Of a stretch of DNA of 47,500 nt, positions 1 to 34,748 are shown piece by piece. Source of the stretch: Glandiceps talaboti (taxonomy: Eukaryota > Hemichordata > Enteropneusta > Spengelidae); NCBI RefSeq assembly GCF_964340395.1, contig NC_135567.1:21160306-21207805 (forward strand), in the 5' to 3' direction. The translations under genes were made by a program, and so were the position numbers. The notes below the pieces were generated by a model. The model was not told the DNA's origin. It did no database searches and saw only the letters and a list, made by a program, of their open reading frames with translations. The stretch's first letter is position 1; the number at the start of each line of letters is the position of its first letter.

Positions 1-32
1 TATATTTTATTCTGAAATACTAACCCTAAGAC

Positions 33-88
33 ATGCGCACGCACACGTGCACGCATGCACGCACACACATGCACACGCATGCATGCAT

Positions 89-125
<37 letters not shown>
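33..125. repeat. CA-rich microsatellite
   Basis: Alternating purine-pyrimidine ACGC, ATGC and AC units ending in a pure CA run, in the intron before exon A. Confidence 0.9.
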
Positions 126-131
<6 letters not shown>

Positions 132-220
132 TATGTTGTTTTTCAGTTTACTTATTATTTTGTACTATTATACCAATTTGTATTCTACAATGATACAAAC
201 AATGTCTTTATATTGTATAG

Positions 221-23209
<22,989 letters not shown>

Positions 23210-23745
23210 TCTAAGCCAGACTAATTAACTATACAGACATACCATAACAATGTAAATTACCTTCTATAAATAGTAATTTAATTCTAAATAATCTTATAAA
23301 TTACTCATTCAAAGTAAAACCTATCTTATGATATTGACTCATAACAATGACTGTAAAATGCTCATAGCAATGACTGTAAAACGTTCATTGTCCAGCTACA
23401 ATTTTGACATACACAAATTTTAATGCAGTACATTTTTGTTCACATTTTGGCCCTACTTTATTTTGACAAACAAACAATATTGACTACAATTAATTAGTAG
23501 TCACATCATACTTGTGAGTAAATGTATCAATTTGAAAGTTGGTCATCAGAATGTAGCAATGAAAGTGAATTCTATTATCACACTGATTTATTTTGGACAC
23601 AATGTTGCAACTAATTTAGCTGAAATAAGGTAATCGCCAAAATACATGATATATGCTATGTAATCAATGATTGCTATGAAGAATTCTCACTGTTCAAACT
23701 TAAACACAATGTTGCAATTTCAATTTCAATCTTCTCTCATGCCAC

Positions 23746-24085
23746 GTTATACCATGTTATACATTGCTGTCCAATCATCTCTTATGCATACACCATGTTT
23801 TGCATTGCTGTCCAATCGTACCTCATGCATGCACCATGTTATACATTGCTGTCCAATCATCTCTTATGCATACACCATGTTTTGCATTGCTGTCCAATCG
23901 TACCTCATGCATACACCATGTTCTGCATTGCTGTCCAATCATACCTCATGCATATACCATGTTATACATTGCTGTCCAATCATCTCTTATGCATACACCA
24001 TGTTTTGCATTGCTGTCCAATCGTACCTCATGCATGCACCATGTTTTGCATTGCTGTCCAATCATCTCTCGTGCATATGTCATCG
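23746..24085 (+). repeat. 41-bp array, about 8 copies
   Basis: Unit contains acattgctgtccaatcat and ctcttatgcatacaccatgt. It lies about 540 bp after the stop of the EGF/Kazal gene, perhaps in its 3' UTR. Confidence 0.9.
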
Positions 24086-24229
24086 TTTAGCGTTGTTGTA
24101 ACAGTTTTATCCCCTCTCTTGCAGACATCATTTGTGTTTCTCCATTTAATATTCTTGTTTCATCTCAAACAAATCACATACATTCTTCTTAATACTGAAA
24201 CATGTTTAATAATCTTTAGTAGCAAACTG

Positions 24230-24235
24230 AATAAA
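24230..24235 (+). terminator. Possible polyadenylation signal AATAAA
   Basis: The first canonical AATAAA I see after the 23209 stop, about 1 kb downstream. Other AATAAA hexamers lie at 26464-26469 and 28107-28112, so the true 3' end is not settled. Confidence 0.3.
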
Positions 24236-24239
24236 TGAT

Positions 24240-24639
24240 AAAAACACAAAATTTGGTGCACCCGAAAGTGATAGCAATATTTTATGAAAAAGCTACTTAT
24301 AAGAGTCAGGTATTGCTATGGAGACTAACTAATTGGTATGAATTCGATAGTAGAATAAGTTAATTTAAAGCCCACTTCAGATTAGAATTAAAAATTGGGT
24401 TTAAAAAACTGTTGTCTTTTAGAGCTATAGAAAAATTGGTTCTGAACAAAGAATAATCCTTATGTCTCCACTGATAAAATTACAGTAATGTGATGACCTG
24501 GGATTGAAACATGGCCCTTTAATTCGTTATTCCGTCAATATAAACAGTGTCTAAAGTTGACTCATGTCCCTTTATATACAATTCAGTTATTTAAAATGTT
24601 GGTAAGTTAGTTTTTGATTTACACCCGCAAGAACTAAAA
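24240..24639. other. Intergenic, nothing recognised
   Basis: AT-rich unique sequence without convincing ORFs, splice-bounded exons or repeats. Confidence 0.5.
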
Positions 24640-25085
24640 GGGGCTTTCTTCTTGTAGAATATTTTCATAGGACACATCTAGATCACAGGGAACTTAAGGG
24701 GATTTCTTGTAGAATATTTTCATAGGACACATTCAGATCACAGGGAACTTAAGGAGCTTTCTTGTAGAATATTTTTATAGGACACATCCAGATCACAGGG
24801 AACTTAAGGGGCTTTCCTGTAGAATATTTTCATAGGACACATCCAGATCACATGGAACTTAAGGGGCTTTCTTGTAGAATATTTTCATAGGACACATCCA
24901 GATCACAGGGAACTTAAGGGGCTTTCTTGTAGAATATTTTCATAGGACACATCTAGATCACATGGAACTTAAGGGGCTTTCTTGTAGAATATTTTTATAG
25001 GACACATCCAGATCCCAGGGAACTTAAGGGGCTTTCTTGTAGAATATTTTCATAGGACACATCTAGATCACAGGGAATTTAAGGA
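24640..25085 (+). repeat. 55-bp array, about 8 copies
   Basis: Unit contains aaggggctttcttgtagaat, attttcataggacacatcca and gatcacagggaactt. Confidence 0.9.
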
Positions 25086-25277
25086 ACTTAACATGACAGT
25101 GGAAACTAAAGTTTCAGCAAATTAAGATAGACAAACTAAAACTGTCAAAATAAACTATAGTGAATGGATGTTGATGTAATTATACTCACAGTCGAGTGGT
25201 GTGTCTAATGGCTGCCATGATCTTGCTGTGTACATTTTTGGGACTATCTTGATTAGGGTGATTATATCCACACAACA

Positions 25278-26428
25278 AGGCATCCCTGTCACCCACTAAA
25301 TCCACCACAAGCCATCGCTATCACCCACTAAATCCACCACAAGCCATCGCTATCACCCACTAAACCCACCACAAGCCATCGCTATCACCCACTATATCCA
25401 CCACAAGGCATCGCTATCACCCACTAAATCCACCACAAGGCATCACTATCACCCACTATATCCACCACAAGCCATCGCTATCACCCACTAAATCCACCAC
25501 AAGGCATCTCTATGACCCACTATATCCACCACAAGGCATCTCTATGACCCACTATATCCACCACAAGGCATCTCTATGACCCACTATATCCACCACAAGG
25601 CATCTCTATGACCCACTATATCCACCACAAGCCATCGCTATCACCCACTAAACCCACCACAAGCCATCGCTATCACCCACTAAATCCACCACAAGGCATC
25701 GCTATCACCCACTAAACCCACCACAAGGCATCGCTATCACCCACTAAATCCACCACAAGGCATCTCTATGACCCACTATATCCACCACAAGGCATTGCTA
25801 TCACCCACTATATCCACCACAAGGCATCGCTATCACCCACTAAACCCACCACAAGGCATCGCTATCACCCACTATATCCACCACAAGGCATCTCTATGAC
25901 CCACTATATCCACCACAAGGCATCACTATCACCCACTAAACCCACCACAAGGCATCTCTATGACCCACTATATCCACCACAAGGCATCGCTATCACCCAC
26001 TAAACCCACCACAAGGCATCGCTATCACCCACTATATCCACCACAAGGCATTGCTATCACCCACTAAATCCACCACAAGGCATCGCTATCACCCACTATA
26101 TCCACCACAAGCCATCGCTATCACCCACTATATCCACCACAAGGCATCGCTATCACCCACTAAATCCACCACAAGGCATCTCTATGACCCACTATATCCA
26201 CCACAAGGCATTGCTATCACCCACTATATCCACCACAAGGCATCGCTATCACCCACTATATCCACCACAAGGCATTGCTATCACCCACTATATCCACCAC
26301 AAGGCATTGCTATCACCCACTATATCCACCACAAGGTATTGCTATCACCCACTAAATCCACCACAAGGCATTGCTATCACCCACTATATCCACCACAAGG
26401 CATTGCTATCGCCCACTAAATCCATGAC
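25278..26428 (+). repeat. 32-bp minisatellite, about 36 copies
   Basis: Unit is acccactaaatccaccac then aaggcatcgctatc, with recurring variants (tatatcc, aacccacc, ctctatg, attgctatc). Confidence 0.95.
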
Positions 26429-27124
26429 ATCGAAATGTAGTACATGTAGTTTGTGTCTGTCTTAATAAACTGAAAGCTCACTTTCCACAGTAGTAACATC
26501 AATTGAATTACAATTTTTTTCTTTCCTGAATTAACTCACTCATCAACTATTTAAAGTTCAGAAATGCATCTCCAAATGAAGTATATTTTATTTATTAACA
26601 AACATCAAGTAAGCTCTTATCCATCCTAAATTCCGACCACTACATAAACTGTAAGATGTGTTATTAAGCCCTATCAGGCTTATAAAACATGTCTGTACTA
26701 AACAGCCCAATATGCTGCAGCCACTCAAATACTGGCTATTCTCCTAAATGGTGTCAAAATGACCATGGTGACACCAGTTTTCAATGTTGATTTATGAGAC
26801 CAGCCATCTAGTATTATGCCAGTACTAAGTCTGGTATACAAACAATTGACATGTATCACCATAACAACAATGAATTGACATGTATCACCATAACAACACT
26901 GAATTGTTCTCATCACCAGAAACCGAAACTATTCTTCCTGTTTTATTTTATCTACATAATGACCTCTCTTTAAACTTTGAATTATAAATTCAGGATGGGG
27001 ACCTAAATCTTGTGATCTTGAAGGCACAGATCTACAGAGTAGTACAGATATGCTTGGTAACTGATAGTGTGGCAAGAATGTCATATCTTACAGATTAGTA
27101 GTACAGACATTATTGAGTAATAGT
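26429..27124. other. Intergenic; only a small direct repeat
   Basis: No gene seen. Two copies of ttgacatgtatcaccataac lie at about 26845-26900, and an AATAAA is at 26464. Confidence 0.5.
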
Positions 27125-27315
27125 TGATAGCATGGCATGAATGTTGTATCTGGCACACTAACAATCATACTGAACTTAGCTTCTTTGCATGGCATAAATG
27201 TTGTATCTGGCACACTAACAATCATACTGAACTTAGCTTCTTTGCATGACATAAATGTTGTATCTGGTACACTAACAATCATACTGAACTTAGCTTCTTT
27301 ACATGACATAAATAT
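27125..27315 (+). repeat. 57-bp array, about 3.3 copies
   Basis: Unit contains gcataaatgttgtatctgg, cacactaacaatcatactga and acttagcttctttgca. Confidence 0.9.
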
Positions 27316-27669
27316 TCAATTTGGGAAAAATTATTTCATAAGTCATGTCAAGAAAGATTTGTGTTAGTGTCCTTATTGTTACTGACAAGTACCAGTATCT
27401 GTCGCATAGGATCCTGTTTTCTCTGAGCAGTCATTCTTGGTTTTCATTTGCATAGTAAGTTTCTCATTTACATATTAACAGAACTAAGACAGATGGTAAT
27501 TAAGGTGAATTGCATTATTTACACACACTGTGTTCGTGATATTTTAAACAATATGGAGTAAAATAACACGTAATTTACAACTATTTTACTTTTTCCTAAC
27601 CATGATTTCAAGTTCTGTTTTTCAGTCATTTATTTGCTGTAATCTTTATCTTAAGAATTAATCCACCTT

Positions 27670-27930
27670 CTTGTTCTATTTTGACCTTCTAGCATGATGT
27701 AAAATGATATTACAGGTACTGACAATAAGTTGTTTGTCTTCTTCTAGTGTGACATTCTAGCATGATGTAAAATGATATTACAGGTACTGACAATAAGTTG
27801 TTTGTCTTCTTCTAGTGTGATATTCTAGCACAAAGTACAATGCTATTACAGGTACTGAGAATAAGTTGTTCGTCTTGTTCTATTTTGACCCCCTAGCATG
27901 AGGTAAAATGCTATTGCAGGTACCGAGAAT
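27670..27930 (+). repeat. 68-bp array, about 3.6 copies
   Basis: Copies recur at 27692, 27760, 27828 and 27896 around gcatgatgtaaaatgatatt then acaggtactgacaataagtt. Confidence 0.85.
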
Positions 27931-28235
27931 TAAGGCTGAAATATTTTAGGCAGCACTTCAAGAATTTGCAATTTAAAATTGTAATGTTTATGGTTACTTG
28001 TTAAAGACATGTTATAAAATAGACAAATACAAAGTATGTATAAAGAATGTATTGTGGTGATGGCAACTGTCCTGTAAATCTGTATGGTTTGTGCATGTAG
28101 AAAGTCAATAAAAGTACTCATACTTCACTGCTGCACTATTTTGTCAGTCTCTTTAATTTATTCTCAGATGTAAATGCTGTGTAAAGACAATGTACATGGC
28201 TAAAGTATAATTTCATTCTGAATTGCAATCCTGTT

Positions 28236-28505
28236 ATCAGAGTGGAGTTAACACATCATGCTATCACTGTAGAGTTAACACACCCTGTTATCACAGTGGA
28301 GTTAAAACATAGTGCTATCACAGTGGAGTTAACACATCCTGTTATCACAGTGGAGTTAACACACCCTGTTATCACAGTGGAGTTAACACATAGTGCTATC
28401 ACAGTGGAGTTAACACACAGTGCTATCACAGTGGAGTTAACACATCATGCTATCACCGTGGAGATAACACATCATGTTATCACCGTGGAGATAACACATC
28501 CCTAT
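28236..28505 (+). repeat. 27-bp array, about 10 copies
   Basis: Unit is atcacagtggagttaacac then accctgtt; a multiple of three, giving a spurious short ORF. Confidence 0.9.
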
Positions 28506-28539
28506 CCTGTTGCTGTGCAGACATTAAATTTCCAGTTGT

Positions 28540-28745
28540 TAATCTAGTGTTAGCACAGCCCTAGTCTAGTGTAAGCACAGCGCTATAGTCTAGTGTTAGC
28601 TCAGTGCTAGTCTAGTGTTAGCACAGCGCTAGTCTAGTGTTAGCACAGTGCGAATCTAGTGTTAGCACAGTGCTAGTCTAGTGCTAGCACAGCGTGAAAC
28701 TAGTGTTAGCACAGTGCTAGTCTAGTGTTAGCACAGCGCTAGCGA
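28540..28745 (+). repeat. 22-bp array, about 9 copies
   Basis: Unit is tagtctagtgttagcacagc then gc. A related motif occurs inverted at about 45.86-45.97 kb. Confidence 0.9.
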
Positions 28746-29144
28746 AACTAACATTTCTCAAATGAAATGATCGAAAGTTGCATTTTGGTTTTTATAGTTT
28801 CTATTAAGTGGCTAAGTAAAATGTAAGTACTGATATTATCTATAATTAGATTCAAAACTCCTGCCACTGTCTATGCATATAACTTGTATTTATAAGAAGA
28901 TTTCAAATATATACAATAATCGTTAAAAAATTTAGAAAACTGAAAGTACTTCCTTAAGAACAAACATAAAAACTGAGTAATATACATCAATACAATTTTA
29001 CAATAAGAATGTTTCACATGCTCTTCTTTCAAATTTACATTTCTGTTTGCAAAATTCTCATGTCTTATTTCATTACAAAAATACAAACATGTATACATAA
29101 GGGAAATGAAGGAAAGTTATTAATATGTGCATTGACTATCAAAA
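28746..29144. other. Intergenic, nothing recognised
   Basis: AT-rich sequence downstream (3') of the minus-strand receptor gene. No convincing coding region. Confidence 0.5.
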
Positions 29145-29375
29145 ATATGTATGTATGTGTGTGTATGTATGTATGTATGTATGTATGCATGTGTGTGTGT
29201 GTATGTATGTATGTATGTATGTATGTATGTATGTGTGTGTGTATGCATGTATGTATGTGTGTATGTATGTATGTATGTGTGTGTATGTGTGTATGAATGT
29301 ATGTATGTATGTATGTATGTATGTATGTATGTGTGTGTATGTATGTATGTATGTATGTGTATGTATGTGTGTACT
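29145..29375. repeat. TATG/TGTG microsatellite
   Basis: Interspersed TATG and GTGT tetranucleotides. Confidence 0.95.
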
Positions 29376-29554
29376 GCATTATTGTTAGCAAGCCAACAAT
29401 ATTAAATTTCACCATACTTGATACATAACAGAACCTAAAAATATGTTCGTCACAGTAGGAAGAATTGTTTCATGTCATTTAAACCCATTTGCATTCTTTT
29501 TTATGTAATTTCTCCAAAACCTAGAAGTACACACCTTGACTTGTTAGTGAATAG

Positions 29555-29696
29555 TATAGGCCATGCCATCACTACTCCCTATCTATCCCTTGATGAAAGT
29601 GTGGGAAGAGAACGTATATCGAAGCTCGTCCCTCTTTGATTGGATGATGGGAAGTGTGTTGATGTCAAACTAGGTTGTTAGTTTGCATGGCCTATA
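29555..29696. mobile_element. Weak candidate inverted-repeat element
   Basis: tataggccatgc at 29555-29566 and its exact complement at 29685-29696 bound 142 bp. No target-site duplication or other copy is visible, so this may be chance. Confidence 0.25.
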
Positions 29697-29701
29697 TTAA
29701 A

Positions 29702-32616
29702 TCAAAAGTACTTTTTCAAAATATGTCCTGGAATTTGATCAGTCAATTTGATCCTTCTAATGAGATCAATAAGTGGCTGTCTTTCTGTTTCTGACATTTC
29801 CTCCAGAAGTTTCTCATTGACATGTAATTTCTCACCCTCTTTGATAAAGACGGGTCCTTTTGACTTGTCATTACCATATATATTCAAAGTTCTAATTTCT
29901 TCTGTTGAGGGGGCAACCTTCTTTACTGGCTCAATTATGCGAATATTAAGTTTACATGAACGATCTGATACGATCGTTTTGATTTGTTCAGTGAGGTCCA
30001 AGATGGCAGGGTAATCTGTGTCACTACATTTGATTGGTGGGAGTACTATTTCTTGTATGGCCTCATTGTCTCTCACTGCTTTATAAAATGCCGACAGTGC
30101 CTCAGTCTCTATTTGGATCTCATTTGGTACGAGAGTGTCCCATCTTACTACTTTTGGGGAAACAGTTGCCTGTTGACGCACAAAATCTGATAAGCACTGA
30201 AGAACCTGACTACTCATTGGTCCTCCATATCGGAGACACAGAGTGTTTATGCTTTGGTGTCCAATCAGCGCTGACAGTACATTGAGTACAAATTCCCCAA
30301 GATCATTTGAAAACCAAATCGTTAGAGAGTTTAAGTGACTATTATGCCTGAAAACATCCAATAGTTCTTCAGCTTTTGCAGACACTGTGAGACTTAACTC
30401 TTGAAGGGTTGTATTTCTACTTAGGGCTTTCACAATAGGAAATGCACTTGGAGAGTTGGTAGGACCCTCAAGTACACCAAGTACACCCAAAAACCACAAG
30501 TTGAAACATTTCAGATAACAATTAATTTCAAGACCTTCTTGGACTGGTGTTAAGTCAATGGAACAACAGGGTAGAAATCCAATAAGACACACAGATAATT
30601 TAGTCATAGTTTGGTTCACTTTAAGTAAGTTTCCTAACTCAGTGGCAAAGTATTGCTGAACAGTCATCATTGCATTGGACAACAGTTGTATTTCAAACTC
30701 CTTTATACCCATCCCTGATAATTCCTTGAAGGGCATAAAAGGCAAATGATACAGGCCTGTAGTTATGTTGATAACAAATCGGAACATATCACGTGGTGAG
30801 CATTTATTCAAAGCTTTGAATATGTCTGTGAGAAACTTTGAAATTTGATCATCATATTCAGATGCAGAATGTTGGTATACTATTTCTGCTAAGTTCTCAC
30901 ATCTCTCAATCATTGAGGATAGAGCAGGGACTGTTTCTTCAGGGTGTTTAGAGGAAGCCAAGTCTATTGACTGGATAGATGATGTCTTGGGCAATGACTT
31001 GAGAATTGCTGTCACAAATTTTGAAGTAAGGGCACTGTTAAAGATTAATTTAGTAACCTTGCAATTAGGATGTGCTAATACATTAACTACACCACTTAGG
31101 ACTTGATCTGTTAAGACCAGGGACAACTTCAAATTTTCGAGGCGTGAATCCTCAAAAGCTGCATCAGTTATGCTGAATGCACAAGAGGATATGAAGTAAA
31201 GCTCTTTGGGAAAAATATCTACAATAATACCTGCTAAATCTTCCCCAAAAGCAGATTCCTTCAAGCACACTAGACAACAATTCAATGTTCTCTCAAATTT
31301 TGACTTCTCTAAATTTGGAGAGCTCATCAGATTGTAAAAAGACTTCAAAACAGGAACTGCATCATGCAAAAGCAGACCACTTAGAAATACACAGATTATT
31401 TGCCTCTCTTTGCCAATGACATCATCTAATACTGATGTCATATCCTCACCACCTTTCATCATTTCACTAATATATAAACTAGCAAAGAATTCCTGGAAGG
31501 TTTTGTGTAGGAAATGACAAGTCGAAGACCGTCTGATTCTAGACTTGCTAACGTCTTTGGTCAAAAACCCATATGACAATAAATCTTGTGGAGTGATGTC
31601 TTTCTGCTGGAATATCAACCTATCATCTCGTATTCCATCCCAAGCATATTTCCCTAAGGCAATCAAGTTTTTCATAATTCCATCAGGAATTTTGTTACCC
31701 TCAAACTCAGTTTCCAAAACTTTTGTGGAGTAATTCTTGCTTACTGCAAGAGTTAAGTCCTTGTATAGAGCAGTAAGGGTGTCAGGTAATGTATCTGAGT
31801 TGTCTTCCCAAAGAACACATAACAAGATTGTGTTCAGAGGGGTTTGACAAATTTCTGATAAGACATATTTGGACTCAATTTTCTTTATTAAATTGCCAGC
31901 ACTAATTTCATTTCCACTGAAGTACTCTTTGATAAACTGATTTCTTTCATTCGGAGTGTATCCTGTTACTTTTAAATTTGGGTGGCAATTTTTCAAGATG
32001 GCGTCATATTCATGTGGTCGTGATGTCACAATTACAGTACATCCATACATTGTTTTCCCCTGGATCAGTTTTATAATATCACTATCACTTAAGACTTTTG
32101 GGTCAATCTCATCAAGGCCATCCAAAACAAAGAGAACATCATGAGAATTTTGCAAAAGCATATCCCATAATTCTGTTTTGCTAAATTTACATTGATACTC
32201 CTCAGGCAAGAGTTGATCAAATATGGTGTCTATGATTTTACCACTAAAATCTTTCATTTCTAAAAGAAAAGCCAAACTAAATTGTGGGATATTACCACAA
32301 GCCCACTCATAAACTACCTTTTGGCAGAATGTACTTTTGCCAATACCAGGGGGACCCTCTACTCGAACCCTTCTTGGAGTTCGTCCTTGACTTAAAATAG
32401 TGTCCATTAGTTGAGATACTTGCAAAGGAAAAGGTGGTGATGTTCGCCCTCTGCGATCCTTTTCAGTGAATTGGAGATTGGTGTAGACGCCCTCTAGTGG
32501 TAGGAAAAAGTCATGGCACCATGGTAGTGGTTGTATCTCTGCTAAAGATGACTTGTAGAAAGTACGCAAGAAATCAGTCACTCCTTGAAGATAGAAAGGT
32601 ATACTTTGATGCTGGT
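29702..32616 (-). CDS. Receptor exon 3 (NACHT and LRR-like region)
   Basis: Minus-strand acceptor ctctcttgttctag before 32616, starting DQHQSIPFYLQGVTDFL. One 2.9 kb exon carries the whole ATPase and C-terminal half, ending ILKKYF stop at 29704-29702. Confidence 0.9.
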
Positions 32617-33965
32617 CTAGAACAAGAGAGAAACGAAAAGGGGAATATTGTTAGAATTGCAGTCAGTTTATGAGATATGACAGGAAATAAATACAGCAAA
32701 ATCTAAATATATTCCAGGGATTTTCCTGTGCTGTGCTATGGCGTGTTTTATTTTTTAATTGTCAATTTCACAAATCCAGTATACACATACCTGCACCGTA
32801 TGAATGGACAGAACTTTGCAATTTCTCTATCAAGTCTTCTCTTTGTATAGCTTGGAGTAAACTAATAAATAAATCAGTATGGCCCTTGGACACAAGTCTC
32901 TTCCTCTGAAATTCCATGAAAAGATGTCCAGGTGTAGATATGGATTCAATTGTGTTGTATGGCATTAGGTTGCTGGAGATGCACTGTCGTTTTAGACAGC
33001 TCAGTTCATCTGTGAAAGAAAATTTAAAAAATAATATTTGATATAATTGTTTGTTTTGTTCAACTTTCGATTTCATTATTTCAAATCTACAAGAATGAGT
33101 TAGTTTTTTTCATTTCTTTCACAACTGTGGTGAAAAGGAAACCACAAAAAGTAACCAGCTGTAAACTGAAACAAGTGCGTGTATGTGTCTAGGGAAAATT
33201 GTTGTTCAATGCTGAAAAAGTTTCCTTCTGAAGTGTAATTGTACTTCCTAAGTCATTCAGACTGTACAAAGTATGATTATAAAATGAAAGTTAACATATA
33301 CTTACTTTTTAAAAGGTTTAAAAGTTTTTAACTGACCCACTGATCATCAATTGTTCTCAAGGTATTACAATCAGAAACATTGAAATAAGTAAGGCCATCC
33401 TAAGCATGACTACATAACACTGCGGCCTTCGCAATACGGCCCTCGATATCAGTTTGCGATTATACTATTACTAGTGTTGCGCCGGACCGGAGTTTAGATA
33501 AAACGTAGGGAAAAAGGCGCGAGCGACTGTCGACAGTCTAGACTCGCTACTAAATAACAGGATGTAATCTGACCCACATTCCTTTTTACTACACCGGTAA
33601 AGAAAATCGCTGTCCGGTGAGTCACACCATGGATTTATGGTCACACTGTCTGTGCCCCCTGTCTGTCTCTATGTACAGTGAAACAATTAAGGAGAAAAAA
33701 CTAACAAAAAGCGTGACATTATTACTTGGTACTATATTATTTTGAGACTTTGATTCTTTGATGTACCTCATCTCTCAACGTTAATAGTTCAATCACAGTC
33801 CCTCAATGATTGATTTTCATCTGACCTTTGACCTCAGTACATTACCTTGGTCTATTCATCTACTACTAGTAAACCACTCGATCTGCCACACTTACCATCC
33901 GTAATATACTGTGAAAGCTCTTCGAGGAGGAGCGAAAATTGATTCAAAACTGGCCTCGCCTCCAT
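29702..33965 (-). CDS. NOD-like receptor: DED, NACHT ATPase, LRR-like C-terminus
   Basis: Joined minus-strand exons 33965-33896, 33009-32791 and 32616-29702 give an unbroken 1067-aa protein (phases 1, 1). The start ATG at 33965 opens a helical region MEARPVLNQFSLLLEELS that continues through exon 2 into a death-effector-like domain (residues about 5-90; note the LF, LL and QREDL positions). The NACHT domain follows: Walker A GPPGIGKST at about 184-192, Walker B LFVLDGLDE at about 258-266, a sensor VTSRPH at about 293-298, and a winged-helix region with FLHKTFQEFFASLY at about 465-478. The remaining 500 or so residues are leucine-rich with degenerate ribonuclease-inhibitor-like repeats. The family acts as cytosolic sensors that oligomerise after nucleotide binding and recruit partners through the DED. 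The ligand is unknown. DED versus Death or CARD assignment rests on my reading alone. Confidence 0.9.
32791..33009 (-). CDS. Receptor exon 2 (rest of DED)
   Basis: Minus-strand acceptor ttttctttcacag just before 33009, donor GTATGT after 32791. Encodes DELSCLKRQCISSN, TPGHLFMEF, LLQAIQREDLIEKL: the helix pattern of a death-effector domain. Confidence 0.85.
33896..33965 (-). CDS. Receptor exon 1 (start codon, first DED helix)
   Basis: ATG at 33965-33963. Ends at donor GTAAG (minus reading, 33895-33891) after 23 codons plus one base. It is too short to stand out as an ORF, but the phase joins exactly to exon 2, and the peptide supplies the otherwise missing first helix. Confidence 0.8.
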
Positions 33966-34460
33966 AATCTGTATCAGAAGATTCACAAACTGTCGACAAA
34001 TCCATACAGTGCAGTACAAACACTATGCACTAGGCAAGTTCGCACACAATCCTCCTATCAGCTGTGAGTAGGCGTCGAGTCTGTACGATAATCATGACGT
34101 CAGCACATTAACAGGCTAGGCCGGGTGAATTATTAACATATACATATACTGTCCGGAGTATCAGTCAAGCACATCCCCTTATATGGCATTTTATGTTAAT
34201 GAGAAAAATAGTCCGCCCTCAAGCGGCAAATGAATGCCTAGGGGAACTCTCGACCAATCATATCGCTTGTTTTTGACGTGGAAGCGCTCAACACGGCTGC
34301 AATACACATGCCCCTAGTTTTTGGCCTGTGAAATCAATTGTGATTGGCCGAAATACATAAGCTTTACACCATAACAAACCTGACCATATTCACGCCAATT
34401 CTACCGTAGCATTAGAAAATCTACCGTGTCGTTCTCCTATCCGATGCGTGTGAATTTGGC
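33966..34460. promoter_or_regulatory. Divergent promoter region with CRE and CCAAT motifs
   Basis: A 495-bp GC-richer gap between the receptor start (minus) and the plus-strand gene. It contains a perfect TGACGTCA (34095-34102), CCAAT at 34254-34258 and ATTGG at 34343-34347. Position and motifs suggest a shared promoter; factor binding is inferred. Confidence 0.45.
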
Positions 34461-34748
34461 ATGGCTCCAGTCCCTCCCGTCGAAGATCATGGCGGCACCG
34501 GTGGTGAAAGTAGCAAGGCTTCCTACATCCTCATGGTCCTGGTGATGATAGTAGTATTACTTTTGCTAGGAAGTTGTATCGTAACGGCGGCATTGTCTTC
34601 GGCAACAGGACAGCGTGGACATGTATACCGGAAGCAGGGGAAGTTTGTCCGAGCGTTTGCGAACCCACGCCACACTTCTTGGACACAAACTCTCCCGAAC
34701 GATAGAGCGTTATGTTTCGCACATTATGTACCACAGTCACTAAAGTAA
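34461..34748 (+). CDS. Small ORF with one hydrophobic segment (uncertain)
   Basis: 95-codon ORF with a strong start context (ggcATGg). It has an acidic/Gly N-terminus, then a strongly hydrophobic stretch (SYILMVLVMIVVLLLLGSC) that could be a membrane anchor, then a basic tail. Its TAA lies inside a good splice donor (gtaagg at 34745), so it may be read through by splicing: joined in phase 2 to the exon at 35296 it would give about 147 aa. It competes with the model that starts at 34712 in another frame. I do not recognise the protein, and it may instead be an upstream ORF. Confidence 0.35.
   Translation: MAPVPPVEDHGGTGGESSKASYILMVLVMIVVLLLLGSCIVTAALSSATGQRGHVYRKQGKFVRAFANPRHTSWTQTLPNDRALCFAHYVPQSLK

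Noticed and set aside
23667-24238. His/Cys-rich ORFs of 108-147 codons
   Set aside because: Three overlapping frames of the 41-bp array.
25278-26465. ORFs of 122 and 93 codons over the 32-bp array
   Set aside because: Repeat translation in more than one frame, with no gene context.
29009-29415. Cys/Val/Met-rich and His/Thr/Tyr-rich ORFs
   Set aside because: TATG/TGTG microsatellite translations.
29748-32144. Plus-strand ORFs over the receptor gene
   Set aside because: Antisense shadows of the long minus-strand NACHT exon, with no domains or start context.
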